DNA from: Silene noctiflora
Taxonomy: Eukaryota > Streptophyta > Magnoliopsida > Caryophyllales > Caryophyllaceae
Direction of reading: 5' to 3'
Assembly: GCA_009801015.1 (NCBI GenBank)
Contig: VHZZ01000363.1
Span: 28,217-57,160, forward strand
DNA length: 28,944 bases
Shown: piece after piece, positions 21,528 to 28,944 of the stretch
Layout: the number at the start of each line of letters is the position of its first letter
How positions within the stretch are numbered: position 1 is the first letter of the stretch
Made by a program: the position numbers and the translations under genes
The notes under the pieces: model-generated
What the model saw: the letters and a program-made list of their open reading frames with translations, nothing else
The model's database searches: none
What the model was told of the DNA's origin: nothing

Positions 21528-22274
21528 AGTGGCTTTTGTTGTCATCCTTTTTGTATATCCTGCCTCCTTTGACAAGTAATCTGAAATATTTTTGCTAAAT
21601 TAGTAATTCATAAGTTGTCGCTAGATTCTCACTCCCTAATGTAGTAATTCTGCGCAATTATCCTATTTTCTGTCCTTCGTTTTCGTCAAAGGCTCTGGTA
21701 TATCTGCTTAATGTATTGCTTAATGTATTGTCCCATCAGATGGAGCCAATCACATTGCAGTGTGGCTGATTTCAGCCTTAATCTTCCCAATTGCCTGTTC
21801 TTTGAAACTGTATGGGATCGATATATTTTTTCAGGGGTGTCGAACTCCTGGTGGAAACAGCTTGATATTCAGTATTCACCCTTATTGTGTGTGTAATCTT
21901 ACTGATATTTTCTATATATATGCATGTTTTGTAACATAATGCAGTTGACTTGGCAAAAGATGTACCTGAAAACTGAAAAATTATGGTTGACATGTCAAAA
22001 GATATACTCCTTCCGTTTCAGTTATTTGTTTATTTTTGATTAAAATACTTGTGACAATGAATATAAAAAGTAAACAAATGACTGAGACGGAAGAAGTACT
22101 TGGTCAATTGTCAAAGGAGAAAGCAGCCAGAATGACTACTACTCTGCAGTATTTCCAGGCCCATGGTTTTTGACATGTTCATCAAAACTTCAAACCCACA
22201 GTTTGTGTAGGTTATGAGAATCGGAATCAGATTGGTCGTCTTTCCATTGCGCTCAAAGGTTGCTATGTTTCTTC
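21528..22274. other. PDV2 3' region and phytoglobin promoter
   Basis: No coding region seen. The left part is presumably PDV2 3' UTR. A Stowaway MITE occupies 22007-22096, and the phytoglobin TATA box follows at 22275. Short open frames here have no protein-like composition. Confidence 0.5.
22007..22096. mobile_element. Short Stowaway-type MITE in the phytoglobin promoter
   Basis: The left arm CTCCTTCCGTTTCAGTTATT and the right arm ending ATGACTGAGACGGAAGAAG are inverted, with TTGTTTA.TTTT matched by AAA.TAAACAA. TA is present on both sides (22005-22006 and 22097-22098). At 90 bp it ends 179 bases upstream of the TATA box. Confidence 0.8.
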
Positions 22275-22282
22275 TATATAAA
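22275..22282 (+). promoter_or_regulatory. TATA box of the phytoglobin gene
   Basis: TATATAAA lies 112 bases before the proposed start codon at 22394. That would place transcription start near 22307-22312 and give a leader of about 85 nt, normal for a plant gene. It supports 22394 as the true start rather than an ATG-less exon. Confidence 0.6.
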
Positions 22283-22393
22283 GAGCGCGAGTTTGAACAA
22301 GATAGCAATATAGTAATATACCTTGCACAGATACAAGTACTTTATCAAGAGAATCAGAATCATATTTGTCAAAGCATTAGCAAATTAAGCAAA

Positions 22394-23636
<1,243 letters not shown>

Positions 23637-24097
23637 CCTGCATCAAAGGGTACTTCAATTTCCTTCACTGTTTTACTTCTGTTTGTTCTCTCTTCGACCA
23701 CACTGACAATCCATATGACCGCTCTTGTTAGCTAACTTCAAATTATTGCGGGACTACGATGTTATTGTTGCTGTTTTGGTTTTCCTTTACACCCATGTGG
23801 CCATGTGTAATGTTATTTTTTGTGTTGTTAGTGCAGCAACCTGCAATTCTAATGCAATGACCATGTGTAGTAATATTGCTTCTAAGAAAAATTCCCATTT
23901 GTTATTTTCAGCCTCTTTCCCCAAAATCTCGAATCTGCTACAAGTATGTCCATTTCCTTTTATTTCGACTAAACATAGGATGAATTTCTACCACTCTACG
24001 TAAAAAAAAAAACGTAAAGATTTTCGCAAGTCATTTTGATTTCGTTGATGGTGTTTTATTAAAGCCAACAGAAGATCAAGTGAGTGGTTAACAAATA

Positions 24098-24192
24098 CCC
24101 CCTCCGTCCCCAATCATTTGTTTACCTTTGATTAAAAGAATCCTCACAATGAATATAAAAGGTAAACAAATGTCTGAGACTGAAAGAAGGAG
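24098..24192. mobile_element. Decayed Stowaway-type MITE
   Basis: The left arm CCCCTCCGTCCCCAATCATT continues TGTTTACCTTTGATTAAAA. The right arm has AAAGGTAAACAAATGTCTGA then GACTGAAAGAAGGAG. TA precedes the left end (24096-24097), but the right TA is lost. It is closely related to the copy at 22007-22096: both share ACAATGAATATAAAA. Confidence 0.75.
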
Positions 24193-24823
24193 ACAGCAGA
24201 GTACTCTGACATGCAGTCAAAAGTCTGAGAAAATGTAACTCTTATGATACTGTCATGTAATGACATGCATTGATACCAACACCAACACAATTATCATAAT
24301 CTATGATCCATCCCTGTCTTGCCACCCTGTCTCAACCTGTGACACACGTGTGCACGTAGCGGTTCCGAAAAACGATTCATCTGGAACCATAGAAGCTGTG
24401 TACCAACTGATGCAACCATATCAAAAAACAAATACAGTACAGTACTGTTATATGATCATATAATGTATAGGACCCCAGCATTGAATAATCCATCTACAAT
24501 CTTCATATTATGCCTGGATACAAGTAGCATACCACATCTCTAGACTTAAATATATGAAATCATTACAGCTCATTTCTCAAATAATTGTACATAAAGTTTT
24601 ACTAACAAACAATTGATAAAAGCTAGCTAGATGCATGGTTGTTGCATTCCTGCAGCACTTTTTTGCCCTTTTCTCTGTCCCTCAATCTACCTTATTTGGC
24701 CTTTTGCTTACAGCTAGAACCGAAAGGTGCTGCCCATACCGTACCAAGTAGATTTTGTATTGTTTAATTTACGGTTTATACACGATGTGCGTTGAAACTT
24801 CAATGATTGGTGTTACGGTTTTA

Positions 24824-25213
24824 CCTCCTTCTATCTTAGTCATTTGTTTATGTATTCTATATTTTCAGGTTTCTCCAACATTTACTGTTCTTTTTTGAAA
24901 GAAAAATGAGATGGCGCCACTGGATGGTTCCGAGATTCGGTTCCACTATCTCACATACAACATGTATGAGCCATTGAAATAATGACTTGAACTCAGCAGG
25001 GGCGAAAAAGTTCTGAAATTTTAATTAAAAAGTTTGAAATTTTCATCCTCCTCGCCCCTGCTAGCCCTTCCTAGCTCCGCCACTACACAAGGGCATGTCT
25101 TGATACAACCCGGTGGTGCCATATCATCGTCCGTTGTCATGATATAAAACATAGCAACAATTTGGTCTTTGTGGCAAAAATAAAGGTAAACAAATAACTG
25201 GAATAACGGGAAG
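24824..25213. mobile_element. Stowaway-type element split by a nested insertion
   Basis: The left arm CTCCTTCTATCTTAGTCATT with TGTTTA is separated by about 330 bp from the right arm TTGGTCTTTGTGGCAAAAAT then AAAGGTAAACAAATAACTGG. The intact copy at 14045 has the same GGTCTTTGTG.CAAAA directly before its right arm. The interior carries a second inverted pair, ATGGCGCCACTGG (from 24909) and CCGGTGGTGCCAT (to 25123). Inside that is a further hairpin GCAGGGGCG/CGCCCCTGC at about 25000-25062, followed by TAGCTCCGCCAC. This suggests at least two rounds of insertion. Confidence 0.55.
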
Positions 25214-25384
25214 TTATTTTCTTTTTAAAATGAATACAGAAATGCACTAAAAACCACATTGAGTTTTTTGCATTTTAATATAGATACACAATTCTTTGCT
25301 CCCGTTCTTACTAGCCACAGGCTCATCCTTTTTAAAACCAGGAAATAAATAAATAAATGAAACTAAGAACATTAACTTTGATGT

Positions 25385-25852
25385 TCAGAAGTCAATTTTT
25401 CGACTGCCACGGCGTGCCTGAGGGTAGAGTGCAGCAATGGCATCAAACCCGGTTAAGCCACGACAAGAACGACGTGCTTGAGCAACCAGTTTAGCCACAT
25501 TGGAATCGCTTCTCTTTATGTTAGTTAACCCAAGCGCGATACTAGCCTTGATGGCTAATCCACACAAATCATGCAAGGAAACAACTTTATTAACTTGAGA
25601 GACTGGCAACAGAAAATATATATGACCAAGTTCAAGTTTCTCATCATATGGAACTGAAGGAACAGGTATATCAACATACATTGACTCTGAACTTGCCAGG
25701 AAAAAACCCGGGTACTGCGACAGTACATGGCGCGCTGTTATTGGTTGATCAAACTCTTGTAACATTCCGTCGAATTGAATAAGCATAACTGTAGTTCTCC
25801 AAGAGAGGAAATTGCCATTTTTCTTAGACAGTTGAGAGCTGCAAATGCCCAT
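25385..25852 (-). CDS. PADRE (DUF4228) domain protein
   Basis: This is a single-exon 155-residue protein of a plant-specific family often induced by pathogen or abiotic stress; its biochemical role is not known. It begins MGICSSQLSKKNG: Gly2 with downstream Ser fits N-myristoylation, and Cys4 could be palmitoylated, so membrane attachment is likely. The DUF4228 core follows: VMLIQFDGMLQEFDQPITA, then FFLASSESMYVDIPVPSVPY, then LELGHIYFLLPVSQ, then LCGLAIKASIALG. The tail is basic (QARRSCRG, YPQARRGSRKIDF). Length and motif order are normal for the family. A TATA box lies 81 bases upstream on the same strand. It is the only minus-strand gene in the window and appears intact. Confidence 0.9.
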   Translation of the reverse strand: MGICSSQLSKKNGNFLSWRTTVMLIQFDGMLQEFDQPITARHVLSQYPGFFLASSESMYVDIPVPSVPYDEKLELGHIYFLLPVSQVNKVVSLHDLCGLAIKASIALGLTNIKRSDSNVAKLVAQARRSCRGLTGFDAIAALYPQARRGSRKIDF

Positions 25853-25932
25853 CTGATGAAAAAAAGTACAGGAAATGAAGAAATGTGAGAAAAATTTTAC
25901 AGGAGACTGAAGAATGTGAAGAAAATATGGGA

Positions 25933-25938
25933 TTTATA
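25933..25938 (-). promoter_or_regulatory. TATA box of the PADRE gene
   Basis: Read on the minus strand, CTATAAATCC lies about 81 bases before the start codon, placing the transcription start roughly 50 bases before the ATG. Purine-rich plus-strand sequence between them corresponds to a CT-rich leader, common in plants. Confidence 0.5.
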
Positions 25939-26280
25939 GAAGAATTTCTAAGGCCCACCTTATGAAAAGACAAATGAGAATGATTTTCTAAGAAATTGGA
26001 CAAAAAGTAAAGGAGAAATTTAATGATCAAGAGGAAATAAAAGACTTCTGGTTTGACATATGGGTCTTAAAAGGCAACTTCTTGCATCACAATGCTGAAC
26101 TTTCTTATGGTTCATAGACTTCATACAACCTTTTTGTAACAAACAAGAGATTAATGTGGCTAATGGGTTAATAGCTTGTAATGACCGGCACCATCGACTA
26201 AAGAATGTGGCTTTTATGACCATGGACTCGGTAAGAGCGGAAAGAAGTAAACTCTACTGATTAAGACATCGAGTGATTGA

Positions 26281-26440
26281 CCATTCAAAGATCTTTCATC
26301 ACTTAGCTGGTAAAGTTATAAGAGGTGATACTCATGACCTGGGTGGCTGGGTTCAAACCCATCAGCATCAAAATCACCCTTGTAACTCCCTTTATATCGA
26401 AAAAAATGATTTCATCAAAATCGTCCTTGTAACCCCAACA
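26281..26440 (+). mobile_element. Possible tRNA-derived SINE
   Basis: TTAGCTGGTAAAG (26303-26315) resembles a Pol III A box, and GGTTCAAACC (26350-26359) fits the B-box consensus, about 40 bases apart as in tRNA-derived SINEs. The flanking sequence cannot fold as an intact tRNA that I can see. Downstream, CATCAAAATCACCCTTGTAA (26366) recurs as CATCAAAATCGTCCTTGTAA (26413), separated by an A-rich stretch, as if the 3' body were duplicated. The ends are not defined. Confidence 0.5.
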
Positions 26441-28319
26441 TCCTTTATTGAGTAAATCACGTCAAATGGATGATGTGTCCGAAGACAAATATGATGGGAT
26501 AGAAGACGTTACACGAAAATGGAACAAACAATCCGCTTTCCCCCCACTTCCCAAACTTGTGGCTCCTCGACCATAGTATGGATTAAGCTATATGTATGGT
26601 TGAGCATGAAGAGAAGATGCAAAACATCATTAGATTTACCTAATATTATTCCATAGTCATTATCAATGAGCTATTAACAGCTACAGTATCTTAAATAAGC
26701 AGGTTTTTTCTGAGTCCAAACATCTTGTTTTCGGTTAAACACATTAGTTAGCTATTAATTGTGTGGAATGGATTAAGCAGCTGTTCAATAATAGGATGAA
26801 CCCCACTAAAAAGCGGCTGTATTATCCAAACCTAATATAATCCCTCCATATCTAGTCAGGCACCCTTGATGTGATTAGTTAGTATTTCCATGTTCAGGTA
26901 GCCCTTTTCTAGGCGGGTCTTAACTAGGGACGGTTTTAAGGTCCTCTTCTTTTCAGCTGAAAGGAACTGAACTGAATGAAGTTGAACTGAATTTAATGGA
27001 GCAAGACCTACTATTGCTTAGATTAGATCGATGCGGAGTATTTGCCACTTTTAAATGCAAGTAGAAGAACATGGGTGTCCCAATTACTTTTCTTTTGTCT
27101 GAGATAGACATACGAAGTCCATATACTTTGTTTAAGCTAATTCCGGCCACTTGACAGTTTGAGTTGAGGTTTGTTAGGGTCACCACTCACCAGTGAAGCA
27201 TTGCTTCAAGGTTGGAGCTATGTAACAGCAAGGGGTCGTCGATGTTACTTCAAACTCGAAAATATTGGGAGAGATCCTCGTATTTTTCGAGGCAAATGCC
27301 ACTATGCGAAGAATGTTGTTAGTGGACTTGGAGTATTATTTTTCCAATGTATTGTAGATTATGTATGTGCTATTACATAATTAAATGGAAGACGGTATCT
27401 CAAGAGACATACTTGGTTCATCCAATGTTAACGAGATCTTACGTCTCGACTTTAGGCCTAGAATACCTGCCATGGAAAAAGGCCTTGAATGGTAGTATTC
27501 CTAACTTCCTAATAGATATGCTTGTACTAGTCCAAGCCCTTAGGATAAGTGTTGCCTACTTTCAAATCAGCTTGTCCTTTTCACAAGCTACACATTTAGA
27601 TTGCACTCCTTGTCTGATGAAAAAATCAACAATGAGCCCGATTATACGGTACATTTTCAAGTCGGAAACCAAAACTATTGAAGCGATAATTCATCGACAA
27701 TAACATAAATTACAGTGTACATCTTCTAACTTTCATTGCCTCTACTCCATATGATAGAGTTGTTTTCGGTTATCAGTCTGACCTCAAATCAGGTCGATAA
27801 ATTTCAGTCCCCAAAATTTCGGGTTTCGTATGATTCGTTTTTGGACAGCTCGGATCCAGTTGGCTTATGTCTTAATCTAAGGTAAGAACACAAAAGGAAG
27901 ACCAAAAAAATAGGCCAAACATCAGAAGTGCTTCAGTCCAGTCAGTAGACAGTAGCCACCTTTAAGTACACACCGTAAAGGTCAACTCTTCAAGTGGTGA
28001 GCCTCCACCAATTGTCCACATAACATCCCAAGCTCCCTTTATTTCCAGACTGCATACTTTTCTATCTCTTCTTTTTCTCGGAAAATTATCGTAAACTTAT
28101 GAGGGAGAGCTTTACCACCCTAGTGGTCCTACCCGGCTTGAATCCGGATTAAACCGGATGGTTTACACCAAAAAAAATATATTACACACCTTGTTTAGTC
28201 GTTTAGAGATGGTAATAAATAGAATAGATCTTGCTTAAAACCGTCTTAATTTAATGCGTTTCACAACTCCCTTTGGTTTACAGTCTTATTTTAAAAATCG
28301 TGTTTTCGACTCCCCCCCC

Positions 28320-28846
28320 GATATTCTATAGTGTACCCCTGAATTTTTGGGTTTTCTATATTGTACCCCTAAACTTTATATTTTTTTTTTCTCCATTATG
28401 ACCTCGTTTAACTCTCAATTAACTCTATCACTATTAAACAACCGTAATTTGACCTTTATTATGACTTATTAATATTGTATCACCATCCTATAAGATAAAC
28501 ATCACAAATCACTTTTAATAAGCATCAACTACTATTAAAAACATCTGTTATGATTCATGATACAATAATGGAGATTTGATGAACTTTTAGTTAGTTTTGT
28601 ATACTATTTGGTTAGTCAATGAGTAATTTGGCGAACTAATAAGTAAATGGGTAGGTTATCGAGTACTTAGAATGATAAATAAATGATTTAATAAGTCATT
28701 TAAGCAACTAAGTTAACAACTACAATAAAAAAGGTCATGATATAAATTATTGTATAGAATTCAGAGGTATACCATAGAATTTCAAAAGTGTGTGTAGGGG
28801 TATAACATGGAAAACCGAAAAGCTCAAGGGTACTCCGTAGAATATC
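28320..28846. mobile_element. Non-coding element with long terminal inverted repeats (about 527 bp)
   Basis: The left end GATATTCTATAGTGTACCCC is the inverse of the right end GGGTACTCCGTAGAATATC. Homology continues inward about 55-60 bp through GGGTTTTCTATATTGTACCC on the left and GGGTATAACATGGAAAACC on the right. Each arm thus holds two tandem variants of a unit of about 28 bp, TTCTAT-GTGTACCCCT. The interior is AT-rich with no reading frame. The superfamily is not clear because the C- and A-rich flanks hide any target duplication. Confidence 0.65.
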
Positions 28847-28871
28847 CCAAAAAAAAGGGCAATTCTCATTT

Positions 28872-28892
28872 GTGACGGAAGGTATCCGTCAC
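28872..28892. repeat. Perfect hairpin at the start of an edge-truncated repeat
   Basis: GTGACGGA and TCCGTCAC form an 8-bp perfect stem with a 5-base loop. The sequence beyond (GAAGACGGGTACC) has the look of the beginning of a transposon-like repeat, but the window ends 52 bases later. Confidence 0.4.
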
Positions 28893-28944
28893 TTTGAGAA
28901 GACGGGTACCAAATTGTGAGACAAAAGACCCATGAGAGGAGAGA

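Larger units (their letters stand above)
25939..28944. other. Gene-poor right end
   Basis: No gene recognised. Open frames at 26953-27186 and 27171-27703 lack any domain I know. The region 26950-27000 has loosely repeated GAACTGAATGAA motifs. A SINE-like unit (26281-26440), a long-inverted-repeat element (28320-28846) and an edge hairpin (28872-28892) are listed separately. Confidence 0.45.

Noticed and set aside
24343-24352. G-box palindrome as a promoter element
   Set aside because: No gene start lies within a reasonable distance on either strand.
26281-26360. A functional tRNA gene
   Set aside because: A and B box-like motifs are present, but I could not find an acceptor stem or an anticodon arm.
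27171-27703. Possible copia-type retroelement fragment on the minus strand (Cys-rich stretch)
   Set aside because: The frame contains several stops and no clear integrase motif; the resemblance is too weak to call.

Overview
The window is nuclear DNA from a flowering plant. It has GT-AG introns, AT-rich spacers, plant-only protein families (LRR receptor kinases, Toc159, PDV2, phytoglobin, PADRE/DUF4228, DUF547) and many short non-autonomous DNA transposons. The phytoglobin and the style of the Stowaway elements suggest Caryophyllales, probably Amaranthaceae/Chenopodiaceae (beet, spinach or quinoa type). That placement is an inference from memory, not a search result.

Left third (1-8167): the 3' end of one subfamily-XII LRR receptor kinase, followed head-to-tail by a second, paralogous one. 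The second copy is a pseudogene as it stands. A hAT-type MITE with a perfect 8-bp target duplication splits its signal-peptide codons, an LRR-sized deletion shifts the frame near 4900, and a second, unrelated hAT-type MITE, also with a perfect 8-bp duplication, interrupts the LRR domain. The kinase half is intact.

Middle (8168-18154): degenerate MITEs, then a Toc159-like chloroplast import receptor pseudogene. Its GTPase domain is open but the membrane domain carries three frameshifts and a stop. A 133-bp CACTA element, a Stowaway MITE and a 940-base assembly gap follow, then a seven-exon (visible part) DUF547 gene whose 5' end lies in or before the gap.

Right half (18155-28944): PDV2 (plastid division) with two exons and an intron swollen by an internal duplication of about 600 bp; a class 1 phytoglobin whose first coding exon appears to be split by an extra intron; a cluster of nested transposons; a single-exon PADRE-domain gene on the minus strand; and about 3 kb of gene-poor DNA with a SINE-like unit and a long-inverted-repeat element at the right edge.

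The genes do not form a pathway; this is ordinary plant gene order. The most interesting signals are transposon-gene interactions. The first MITE has splice-donor-like and acceptor-like ends that would remove it as an in-frame intron. The phytoglobin has a probable extra intron after codon 12.
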